Shown piece by piece: positions 22,949 through 30,480 of a stretch of 32,866 nt of DNA. Position 1 is the first letter of the stretch, and each line of letters opens with the position of its first letter. The stretch spans positions 1 to 32,866 of the forward strand of contig JAJDXR010000006.1 in NCBI GenBank assembly GCA_022823165.1. The letters run 5' to 3'. The position numbers were made by a program, and so were the translations under genes. Origin of the DNA: Anaerolineae bacterium. GTDB lineage: Bacteria; Chloroflexota; Anaerolineae; Aggregatilineales; Phototrophicaceae. The notes below the pieces were generated by a model. That model had not been told where the DNA came from. It did no database searches and saw only the letters and a list, made by a program, of their open reading frames with translations.

Positions 22949-25480
22949 ATGCCTCGGCGACTGGCCGGACAGCGCTTCTTCTCTATTATCACGTTAGTCA
23001 TCACGTTTGTCATCACGCTGATTGCGCTGCCCTGGATGCCAGTCGCGGGCCAGGGCAACTTTCGTGATGTCATCGAAATGTCGGTCGAGGTGGGATTCGA
23101 CTCCTTCTTTCGTCCGGATGTCTGGACACCGGTAACCGTCAACTTAAAGAACAATGGCGAGTCCGTGGTTGGGCGCCTGGTCATCCGCCCGGAGACCTCC
23201 GGGATAGTCGTCGGCAACGCCTTCAGCAGCGCGATCGACTTGCCCAGCGGCTCGGAAAAGTCCACCCTGCTTAATATCAAAGCGCGCACCTTCCCCGACG
23301 ATGTGCGCGTCGAGTTGATCGACAACGACGGCTTGGTGCGCGCATCGCAAGAAGCCGGCTTGATCGACCTCAGCCCGCAAGACCAGCTCTACGCGGTCGT
23401 CACCGGTCCCAATACGACGCCGCCCGGCTTGACGGGCGCGCATATCGGCGGTTTCAAAGCTGAGCAAGCCAACTGGGGCATCAACGATATTCCCGATTTC
23501 GCCGACTCGCTGACGGCGCTCGACATGATGATGCTGATCAACATCGACAGCGAGGGGCTGTCCAGCAGCCAGCGCAACGCCATCAGACACTGGGTGGAAA
23601 GCGGCGGGCACTTGATCATTTGCGGCGGGCCGACGGCGCTGATCAGCACGGCCGGTCTGTCGGGTTTGCTGCCTCTCATTCCACAGGACAGCCGCTCGCT
23701 TAACAATCTGAATGCCTTGGCCAGGTACAGCGGCGATGCGCGAGCCGGCCTGGGGCAGCGCGCGATAATCGCAACCGGCGCGCTACACGAAGACGCGCAG
23801 GCGCTGGCCGCGCAGGGCGATATCCCCTTACTGGCCCGGCGGGCGCTCGGCGCGGGCTTGGTGGATTATCTGGCGGCTGACCCCACGCTTGAGCCATTGG
23901 CGAGCTGGGATAAACTCAGCGATTTGTGGCTCAAGCTGCTGGCCACGCGCGCGCCGCATCCCGCCTGGCGCGGGGGCTTTACGCTGCCGACCTGGGGCGC
24001 CGAAGCCGTGGCCAACTTGCCCGGCGTCAACCTGCTGCCGCCGCTGCAGACGCTCTGTCTCTTTCTGGCCTCCTATATCGTCTTAATCGGCCCCCTCAAT
24101 TACTTCATATTGTCGCGGCTGCGGCGCAACGGCTGGGGCTGGTTCACCATCCCGTTGGTCATTGTCTGCTTCGCCGGCATCGCCTGGACCGTCGGCTTCA
24201 ACCTGCGCGGCTCGGAGATCATCATCAGCCGTCTTACTTATGTTCAGTCCTACTCCGACCGCGACGAGGCGCAGGTCAATCAATTCGTCGGCTTGCTGTC
24301 TCCGCGGCGCGCCACATACTCGCTGGCTGTGCCGGAGGGGCACTTCCTGGCGGTGGCCGGCGCCACGACGCCGAGCAATATCTTCGCCAGCAACACCATT
24401 CAGACCACCACCGAAATCTCGCAGAGCGGCGGTTTCAGCGCGCAAGACTTCACCGTCGACGGCGGCATCTTCGCCAATTTCAGCGTCGGCGGGCGCGTCC
24501 CCAAGCTGAGCATAGACGGAAGTTTCACGCTGGATTTTGAGATTTCCGAAAGCGGGCGCATGATCCCCGCCTACCAGGGCGTGATCAGCAACAACAGCGA
24601 GGTGGCGCTGCGCGATGCCGTGATTCTGGGTCCAAGCCTGGAATATCGCCTCGAAGAAGACTTCATGCCCGGCGACATCGTTACGCTGGATAGCGAATCG
24701 CTGCGCGCGGAGATTACCGATAGTCCGGCGCAGCCCAATCCGCTGGAAGCGAACATCGCGCGCAAGCCCTCCGGCTTGTCGCCGTTTTCCGGCAGCGGGC
24801 GCAACATCACCATCAAAGACTTGCAGGGCAATCGCTACCTGCGCATGCGTTCCTTCCTGAACTCCGACTCCAGATCCGAGCGCCAAGCCGCCCGCGAGCA
24901 AGCCTTTCTCGCTAGTTTCATGGTCGATCAATTCGGCTCATCGGCGCGGGGCAGCGGCTTATACCTGCTGGGCTGGAGCGATGAATGGCCGCGCGACCTG
25001 AGTATCGGCGGCGGCGGCTGGTCAGCCATTGATACGACGCTTTATATCATTGAGCTGGATGTCGCGATTCAATTGCCGCCGCAACGAGTTACCCTGACCA
25101 CGGAGCACTTCAGCTGGATGACGCTGGAGCGTCAAGGCGTCATTGACAACGGCGTCGATGGCTTCAACCTGTACGAGCAGCAAAGCGTGGAGTTCCTGTT
25201 CCATCCACTGCCGGGTTTGGCGCTGGATACGGTCGAGCACATGCTGATTGATGTTGATCGCGGCGGCGGCTACGGGCAAGCGCTGCACGTAGAACTCTAC
25301 AACTGGCTCCAGGAAGACTACGACATATTCACCTACCGCGACGGCAGCGAATTGCAGCTCAGCGCGCCGCGGCGCTACCTGGGACCCGGCAAGGCCCTGA
25401 GATTACGCCTGCGTTACAGCGAAGGCATCGGCGCCGCGCGCGTGCGGAAAATCCGCATTGAGCAGACCGGGCGCTACTGA
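22949..25480 (+). CDS. Large exported membrane protein linked to an ABC ATPase
   Basis: 843 aa; I do not recognise a named family. Residues 10-34 (IITLVITFVITLIALPW) act as signal or anchor. A first extracytoplasmic part begins with an Ig-like beta domain (SVEVGFDSFFRPDVWTPVTV, then NLKNNGESVVG) and a class I amidotransferase-like/ThuA-like segment around 213-227 (RHWVESGGHLIICGGP). Two membrane helices follow at about 366-390 (LFLASYIVLIGPLNYFIL) and 397-418 (WFTIPLVIVCFAGIAWTVGF), linked by a short basic loop, then a long beta-rich C-terminal part. This plan occurs in exported proteins that sit beside ABC-type ATPases of the gliding or exporter type. The ABC ATPase starts 97 bp downstream on the same strand and may use this protein as partner. 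ATG 22949 is followed by a normal basic N-region and signal. Confidence 0.75.
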   Translation: MPRRLAGQRFFSIITLVITFVITLIALPWMPVAGQGNFRDVIEMSVEVGFDSFFRPDVWTPVTVNLKNNGESVVGRLVIRPETSGIVVGNAFSSAIDLPSGSEKSTLLNIKARTFPDDVRVELIDNDGLVRASQEAGLIDLSPQDQLYAVVTGPNTTPPGLTGAHIGGFKAEQANWGINDIPDFADSLTALDMMMLINIDSEGLSSSQRNAIRHWVESGGHLIICGGPTALISTAGLSGLLPLIPQDSRSLNNLNALARYSGDARAGLGQRAIIATGALHEDAQALAAQGDIPLLARRALGAGLVDYLAADPTLEPLASWDKLSDLWLKLLATRAPHPAWRGGFTLPTWGAEAVANLPGVNLLPPLQTLCLFLASYIVLIGPLNYFILSRLRRNGWGWFTIPLVIVCFAGIAWTVGFNLRGSEIIISRLTYVQSYSDRDEAQVNQFVGLLSPRRATYSLAVPEGHFLAVAGATTPSNIFASNTIQTTTEISQSGGFSAQDFTVDGGIFANFSVGGRVPKLSIDGSFTLDFEISESGRMIPAYQGVISNNSEVALRDAVILGPSLEYRLEEDFMPGDIVTLDSESLRAEITDSPAQPNPLEANIARKPSGLSPFSGSGRNITIKDLQGNRYLRMRSFLNSDSRSERQAAREQAFLASFMVDQFGSSARGSGLYLLGWSDEWPRDLSIGGGGWSAIDTTLYIIELDVAIQLPPQRVTLTTEHFSWMTLERQGVIDNGVDGFNLYEQQSVEFLFHPLPGLALDTVEHMLIDVDRGGGYGQALHVELYNWLQEDYDIFTYRDGSELQLSAPRRYLGPGKALRLRLRYSEGIGAARVRKIRIEQTGRY

Positions 25481-25577
25481 TGGCGGCGCGCACGTATTGG
25501 CCCCCTTGGAAACAAATGGCAGCGCCTGGGGTCAAGATGGCTGAGGTAAAGCTGGCCGGCGAATTGAGGAAGAAGCG

Positions 25578-26534
25578 ATGGACTGGATAATCAAGACGGA
25601 CGATTTGCGCAAGTCCTTCGGCGGCTTTGAGGCGCTGCGCGGCATTTCGCTGGAAGTGCCGACCGGCTCAATCTACGGCTTCGTGGGTCCCAATGGCGCC
25701 GGCAAGACCACCACCATGCGCATCTTGACCACCTTAACGCGCCCCTCACAGGGGCAAGCTTGGGTGGCCGGGCATTCCGTGCTGGAGGATCGCCGGGCGG
25801 TGCGGCGCTCCATCGGCTACATGCCCGATGAATTCGGCGTTTATGAAGACCTGCGCGTCTGGGAATACCTGGACTTCTTCGCCGCTTGTTACGATATCGC
25901 CGAGGGCGATCGCAAGGCGCTGGTGGCTGATCTGCTGGAGCTGGTCGACTTGCACCATCGCCGCGAAGATATGGTGGACAAGCTCAGCCGCGGCATGAAG
26001 CAGCGCCTGTCGCTGGCGCGCACCCTGGCCCACGATCCTGAGGTGCTAATCCTCGACGAGCCCGCTTCGGGTTTGGATCCCCGCGCCCGGGTCGAGATTC
26101 GCGAACTGCTGGGCGAGCTGGCAAATATGGGCAAGACCATCTTCTTTTCGTCGCATATTCTGGCTGATGTCGAAGATGTCTGCTCGCATATCGGCATCGT
26201 CGAAGCTGGCGAGCTGATCATCCAGGGCAGCATCGACGAATTAAAGTTGCAGCTGATGGCGAACCGCGAAATCGTCATCACTGTGATGAAGCATGAACAT
26301 GCCGAAGCCGTCACCAGCCTGGTCAGCGATATCGGTAATGTGGACGCGGCGGAAATCATCACCCCAAAAAACGGGCGCGCGCGCGTGCGCGTCGACTTCG
26401 CCGGCAACGACGAAGAATTGGGCGCGCTTAGCCGACGCCTGTTCGAAAGCAACATCACGCTGCTGGGATTCAACGAAGAAGAGAAAGACCTCGAGCACAT
26501 GTTCATGCGGGTTACGCGAGGTCTGGTTACTTAA
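25578..26534 (+). CDS. ABC transporter ATP-binding protein (CcmA/NatA-like)
   Basis: A 318-aa ABC ATPase. Walker A GPNGAGKTT at 37-45, Q-loop region near YMPDEFGVYEDLRVWEYLDF, signature LSRGMKQRLSLART (136-149), Walker B LILDEPASGLD (157-167) and the switch His in FFSSHIL. The C-terminal 90 residues are a regulatory extension common in the multidrug/gliding/Na-export subfamily (IVITVMKHEHAEAVTSLVSD). The usual next gene encodes a membrane permease; here the next gene is iolB. The only membrane protein nearby is the upstream 843-aa protein with just two internal helices. ATG 25578 is preceded by GAGGAAGAAGCG. The protein should be active as an ATPase; what it moves is unknown. Confidence 0.93.
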   Translation: MDWIIKTDDLRKSFGGFEALRGISLEVPTGSIYGFVGPNGAGKTTTMRILTTLTRPSQGQAWVAGHSVLEDRRAVRRSIGYMPDEFGVYEDLRVWEYLDFFAACYDIAEGDRKALVADLLELVDLHHRREDMVDKLSRGMKQRLSLARTLAHDPEVLILDEPASGLDPRARVEIRELLGELANMGKTIFFSSHILADVEDVCSHIGIVEAGELIIQGSIDELKLQLMANREIVITVMKHEHAEAVTSLVSDIGNVDAAEIITPKNGRARVRVDFAGNDEELGALSRRLFESNITLLGFNEEEKDLEHMFMRVTRGLVT

Positions 26535-26552
26535 TTTTTGAGGAGAGCCAAG

Positions 26553-27443
26553 ATGGCGACTCTGACCGCAAGCAGTCTTCACATTCCGGCCGATGATCCG
26601 GGGCGGGCCGGCGCCTTCGCCGCGCTGGACGCCAAGCGGGCCGGTTGGGATAGCATGAATTTCGCCGCCGTGCGTCTGGGGCAAGGCAAGACCTTTGAAA
26701 TCGCCATCGACGCCTTTGAATATGTCGCGGTGGTGCTGAGTGGGCGCTGCCATATCCGCACCAACAAAGGCGACTTTGAAGCGGTAGGGCGCCGCGCCAC
26801 TGTCTTCAGCGGTCTGCCTTATGCCGTCTACCTGCCGCCCGGGACCGAGTTTGAGATTGAATCGCTGAGCGACAATTTCGAATTCGCCTCGTGCTGGGCG
26901 CCGACCGAGCGCGAATCTCAGCCTCAAATGATAACCCCGCGCGAGGTAGAGAGTACGCTGCTGGGCGGCGGCAATTGCTCGCGGCAAATGTGTCGCATAA
27001 TCGGCGGCGACTTTCCGGCGGACCGGCTGCTGGTCTACGAGTTGTACACGCCGGGCGGCAATTGGTCGAGCTACCCGCCGCATAAACACGACATTCATCG
27101 TACCGATGAGCGCGGCAAGGTCTTGGAAGCGCAGCTGAATCGCTTCAGTTTCTACAAATTTGATCGTCCCACCGGCTACGCCTATCAACGTGTCTACAGC
27201 GCCGACAAAAGCTCTGACCTGCAGATGATGGCGCGGCAGCACGATATCATCCTAATGCCCTCCGGTTTCTATACGATGGTCAGCGCGCCGGGGACAGTGA
27301 CCTATACCTTGAACTTCCTGGCCGGCTCCGCGCGAGTATTCGCTTACAGCGAAGATCCGGATTACGCCTGGGCGCGTAATACCTGGCACAGCCTGGATCC
27401 GCGCCTGCCGATCGTCGATCTGGGCATGGAAGTCGGCCGCTAG
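26553..27443 (+). CDS. iolB: 5-deoxy-glucuronate isomerase IolB
   Basis: A 296-aa double-cupin isomerase of myo-inositol catabolism that converts 5-deoxy-D-glucuronate to 5-dehydro-2-deoxy-D-gluconate. The best marker is GGNWSSYPPHKHD (168-180), with metal ligands His177 and His179. Flanking cupin strands FEYVAVVLSGRCHIRTNKGD and PSGFYTMVSAPGTVTYTLNF fit. GAGGAGAG sits ahead of ATG 26553; an upstream in-frame alternative start (26538) would remove that ribosome site. No other iol gene is present and it trails an ABC ATPase by 18 bp, so it is either a remote piece of a scattered pathway or works on another uronate-like sugar. Confidence 0.92.
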   Translation: MATLTASSLHIPADDPGRAGAFAALDAKRAGWDSMNFAAVRLGQGKTFEIAIDAFEYVAVVLSGRCHIRTNKGDFEAVGRRATVFSGLPYAVYLPPGTEFEIESLSDNFEFASCWAPTERESQPQMITPREVESTLLGGGNCSRQMCRIIGGDFPADRLLVYELYTPGGNWSSYPPHKHDIHRTDERGKVLEAQLNRFSFYKFDRPTGYAYQRVYSADKSSDLQMMARQHDIILMPSGFYTMVSAPGTVTYTLNFLAGSARVFAYSEDPDYAWARNTWHSLDPRLPIVDLGMEVGR

Positions 27444-27586
27444 CCGGTAGCGCCTCGGCGCAAGCGACTCTGGTTCTCCCGCAAAAGACAAACGCCTCAA
27501 TCCTGTCAGCGTGTATTATGGACTTATGCTAGACTGTTGCGCGTGTACATAAGTTACTGACAGTTACCTGCGAGCAAGGAGTAGAT

Positions 27587-29209
27587 ATGCGTCGTCTTAC
27601 CATTGCAATGTTGGCTTTGTTGCTGCTTTCGCTGGGATCGGCGGCAGTCATGGCGCAACAAACACATTTAGTTCAGCGCGGTGAAACGCTTTTTCGCATT
27701 GCGACCCAATACGGAGTTACCGTCGCGGAAATCGCGCAAGCCAATGGCATGTCCGAGCCCTACATCATCCATTTCGGCAATCAATTGACCATACCGGTAC
27801 CAGGCGGCGCGCCAGCCCCGGCGCCGGGTCCCGATCCCGCGCCGGCGCAGCCTGCCGGTACCGCGACGCACACGGTGCAGAGGGGCGAGAACCTGGCCGT
27901 TATTGCCGCGCAATACAATACCAACTACATTGAGCTGGCGCGGCTGAACGGCATAGCGGATCCGTATATTTTGCATGTTGGTCAAGTGCTGCAAGTGCCG
28001 GCGCCAGCGGGAACGACCGCGCCGCCCCCCGCCGCGGAGCCCGCGCCCGCCCCGCAACCCGCGACCGGAACCTATACGGTGCAGAGGGGCGATTCCCTGG
28101 CGACCATCGCGGCGAAATTCAACATCAACTACTTTGAATTGGCGCGGCTGAACGGCATCACCAATCCCGATGTCCTGCGCGTAGGCCAGGTGCTGCAAGT
28201 GCCCGGCGCTCCACCGCCGGCGCCAGAGCCGGCGCCCGGCCAAGCGCCGCTTGGGCAGGCGCCGCCCAGCACAGCCAATGTCGGCGGCTTCGAGCTGGGT
28301 GGCCAGGTCTTGAGCTTCGCCCATCCCGGTCACATGAAGCATGCGCGCATGACCTGGGTCAAGCGGCAGGTCAAATGGCATGGCGAGTCGGCTGGCAGTT
28401 TCCAGCATATGATAGACGGCGCCCACGCCCAGGGCTTCAAGGTACTGTTGAGCGTTATCGGTGACAAAAACGCGATCGCCGGTAATCCGGGCGGCTATTA
28501 TCAGAGCTTCGCCAGCTTCCTGTCTCAACTGGCCCGCGGCGGCGCTGACGCCATTGAAGTTTGGAATGAGATGAATATCGACCGGGAATGGCCCGCTGGT
28601 CATATCAGCGGCTCCAATTACGTGCAGATGCTTAGCGCGGCTTACCACGCGATCAAAAGCGCCAACCCGGGTACGATGGTCATCAGCGGCGCCCCCGCGC
28701 CCACTGGCTTCTTCCAGGGCTGCGGACCCAACGGCAGCGATGATGACTGCTATATGCGGCAAATGGCCGCGGCCGGCGCCGCCAACGTGATGGACTGCGT
28801 CGGCATACATTACAACGCCGGCATTGTGCCGCCTGACGCGACCAGTGGCGCGGCAGTGGGCAGTTCGGGCCACTATTCCTGGTATTTGCCCCGCATGATG
28901 TCGCTCTATCGGGGTTTCTTCCCCAGCAAGCCACTCTGCATCACCGAGCTGGGCTACCTGAGCGGCGAAGGCTACGGCGAGCTGCCCGGCGGCTTCGCTT
29001 GGGCCTCCGGCAATAGCGTGGCGGAGCAAGCCGCCTGGTTGGCCGGCGCCGTTCATCGTACGCGTGGATCGGGTTACGTGCGTATGATGATCGTCTGGAA
29101 TGTCGACGCCACCTATTGGGCGGACGACCCGCAAGCCGGCTACGCCATCGTACGCCCGGGCGGCGGCTGCCCGGCCTGCGACTCGCTGCGCGTGGCTATG
29201 GGAGGCTAA
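27587..29209 (+). CDS. Secreted triple-LysM protein with clan GH-A glycosidase-like domain
   Basis: 540 aa. A signal peptide (1-24, LALLLLSLGSAAVMAQQ) is followed by three LysM domains at about 26-71, 95-138 and 163-206 (HLVQRGETLFRIATQYGVTV; HTVQRGENLAVIAAQYNTNY; YTVQRGDSLATIAAKFNINY), separated by Pro/Ala/Gly-rich linkers, which should hold the protein on peptidoglycan or another GlcNAc polymer. The rest (about 230-540) is a TIM-barrel glycosidase-like domain: WNE motif (326-328) with Glu328 as presumed acid/base and Glu454 in CITELGYLSG as presumed nucleophile, the pattern of clan GH-A. The natural substrate is unknown. ATG 27587 lies behind AAGGAG. A strong terminator follows. Confidence 0.88.
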   Translation: MRRLTIAMLALLLLSLGSAAVMAQQTHLVQRGETLFRIATQYGVTVAEIAQANGMSEPYIIHFGNQLTIPVPGGAPAPAPGPDPAPAQPAGTATHTVQRGENLAVIAAQYNTNYIELARLNGIADPYILHVGQVLQVPAPAGTTAPPPAAEPAPAPQPATGTYTVQRGDSLATIAAKFNINYFELARLNGITNPDVLRVGQVLQVPGAPPPAPEPAPGQAPLGQAPPSTANVGGFELGGQVLSFAHPGHMKHARMTWVKRQVKWHGESAGSFQHMIDGAHAQGFKVLLSVIGDKNAIAGNPGGYYQSFASFLSQLARGGADAIEVWNEMNIDREWPAGHISGSNYVQMLSAAYHAIKSANPGTMVISGAPAPTGFFQGCGPNGSDDDCYMRQMAAAGAANVMDCVGIHYNAGIVPPDATSGAAVGSSGHYSWYLPRMMSLYRGFFPSKPLCITELGYLSGEGYGELPGGFAWASGNSVAEQAAWLAGAVHRTRGSGYVRMMIVWNVDATYWADDPQAGYAIVRPGGGCPACDSLRVAMGG

Positions 29210-29240
29210 TTCCCCAGCAACAGAGCGCCTGAATACTCTG

Positions 29241-29274
29241 AAAAAGGCGGGACGCCCAGCGCCTCGCCTTTTTT
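29241..29274 (+). terminator. Intrinsic terminator after the LysM glycosidase
   Basis: AAAAAGGCG (29241-29249) pairs with CGCCTTTTT (29265-29273), followed by further T residues. The 15-nt loop contains GGACGCC. It lies 31 bp past the stop. Confidence 0.85.
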
Positions 29275-29323
29275 GTTGTCTCCGTCTGATTGTCGCGTGC
29301 TTGACGCGGCGATGCTGTCTGGC

Positions 29324-29641
29324 TCAGAGTTGGTAATCGCCAGTCACGTGAACAATCTTGTGGCTGTAATTCTCCACGTATTCAAACAGCTTGTCCTGCA
29401 AAGAAGCCCAGTCAGCGCTGGTGATGATCTGGCGCATGGAATCCGCGTCTTCGGCGATGGCGCCCGCCATAATCCGCGGAATGTCCGTGCTGGTGTAAAC
29501 GCTGTACCAAGCTTCAATTGGCGTCAGCCCCAGCTTGGTCGTATGAGGCACCCATTCGCGCATGACAAACTCAAAATACTCTTGATCCAAGCCGGGTTTG
29601 ATGTCCCATTTCATGAGGAGTTTCACGTTTCCGTTTTGCAT
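29324..29641 (-). CDS. Small unknown protein, ferredoxin-like (dimeric alpha-beta barrel) style
   Basis: 105 aa. It begins MQNGNVKLLMKWDIKPGLDQ, continues EYFEFVMREWVPHTTKLGLT and ends HKIVHVTGDYQL. The strand-helix-strand pattern with PG before the first helix (IKPGLDQEYFEFV) recalls small dimeric alpha-beta barrel proteins, but I do not recognise a family, and no catalytic residue can be assigned. ATG 29641 is preceded by GGATGG; an inner ATG at 29611 lacks a ribosome site. It is convergent with the LysM gene terminator and 77 bp downstream of the next minus-strand gene, with which it may share a transcript. Confidence 0.75.
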   Translation of the reverse strand: MQNGNVKLLMKWDIKPGLDQEYFEFVMREWVPHTTKLGLTPIEAWYSVYTSTDIPRIMAGAIAEDADSMRQIITSADWASLQDKLFEYVENYSHKIVHVTGDYQL

Positions 29642-29718
29642 CAAGCACCATCCGTGGGATCAGCGCGAACCATAGCCGCATTATAACGCAAATGTCGCTG
29701 GATATGGTTTACGGGCGC

Positions 29719-30366
29719 TCAGGCGGTTGCTTTCGCGGGTTGCAAGCGGATGACTTGCATCGGCTCGTCCAGGCCGGATAAGGTCACGCGCAGCATATCC
29801 TGCCACTCGACATCGGCGACGCCCATGCTGGTGAGCAAGCTGTCCAGCGCCGTCGTGAAGGCTTTGTCGCTGACCTTCAGCGGCTGCATCGGCAGCACGT
29901 AGCGGGGTTCAATCATGCTTATCAAATCGGCCAAATCATCGCTGCTGAGCCCCGCCCCGCCGAAGGGAAGCAGCAGGACGCGCACTTCATCAAACTGTTC
30001 GATTATCGATTGATCCGGCTTCTGATGCAGCAGGCCCAGGTGCAAGACATTCAGGCTATTGGGATATTCCAAATGATAGGCGACATTGCTGTGTATCTTG
30101 CCGCTCTCGGAATCCTGAACGTGCAGCGGTAAACCTGTGACAAACAACTCGCCCACTTCATATTCGCCGGCGCCGCTGATGACGTATTTCTCGCCGCGGA
30201 CCGCCTCGACCTGTTCCGCCAGGCTGTCGTGACTAATCGTGACCAAATCCGCCTTCAAGCCCAGCTTGGCCAGGTTCAACTGCGGATGATGAGGATCCGT
30301 CAGCACCGTTGTATGCCCGCGTTCAGTGATGCGAAAACAGCTGTAGCCGTACCAAGTGATATCCAA
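29719..30366 (-). CDS. Metallo-beta-lactamase-fold protein with lost metal ligands
   Basis: About 215 aa from TTG 30366, which has GGAGAGG four bases upstream and gives the standard beginning MDITWYGYSCFRITERG; the frame continues to 30411 but that lacks family sequence. The fold is recognisable (UlaG-like/MBL family: TVLTDPHHPQ, DLVTISHD, SGAGEYEVGELFVTG, VLLLPFGG). In active relatives the HxHxDH-type or SHxxPGH motif, HLGD and PMH supply metal ligands. Here they read SHDSLAEQ, HLGL (residues 109-112) and PMQ (159-161), so nearly all are gone, and GHSC has become GYSC. It is therefore probably not a hydrolase but a structural or binding derivative, unless it uses another site. The reading frame is intact, so it is maintained. 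Confidence 0.85.
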   Translation of the reverse strand: MDITWYGYSCFRITERGHTTVLTDPHHPQLNLAKLGLKADLVTISHDSLAEQVEAVRGEKYVISGAGEYEVGELFVTGLPLHVQDSESGKIHSNVAYHLEYPNSLNVLHLGLLHQKPDQSIIEQFDEVRVLLLPFGGAGLSSDDLADLISMIEPRYVLPMQPLKVSDKAFTTALDSLLTSMGVADVEWQDMLRVTLSGLDEPMQVIRLQPAKATA

Positions 30367-30480
30367 GATGCCTCTCCATAAAGTTGTCGCTGCCCGCCAA
30401 GAAGTTCGCAACTAATCGCCCAGCAATAATCATACATCCGCAGAGAAGATTTGGCAGCGCGCAGTCCTCAAAAGCCCGTC

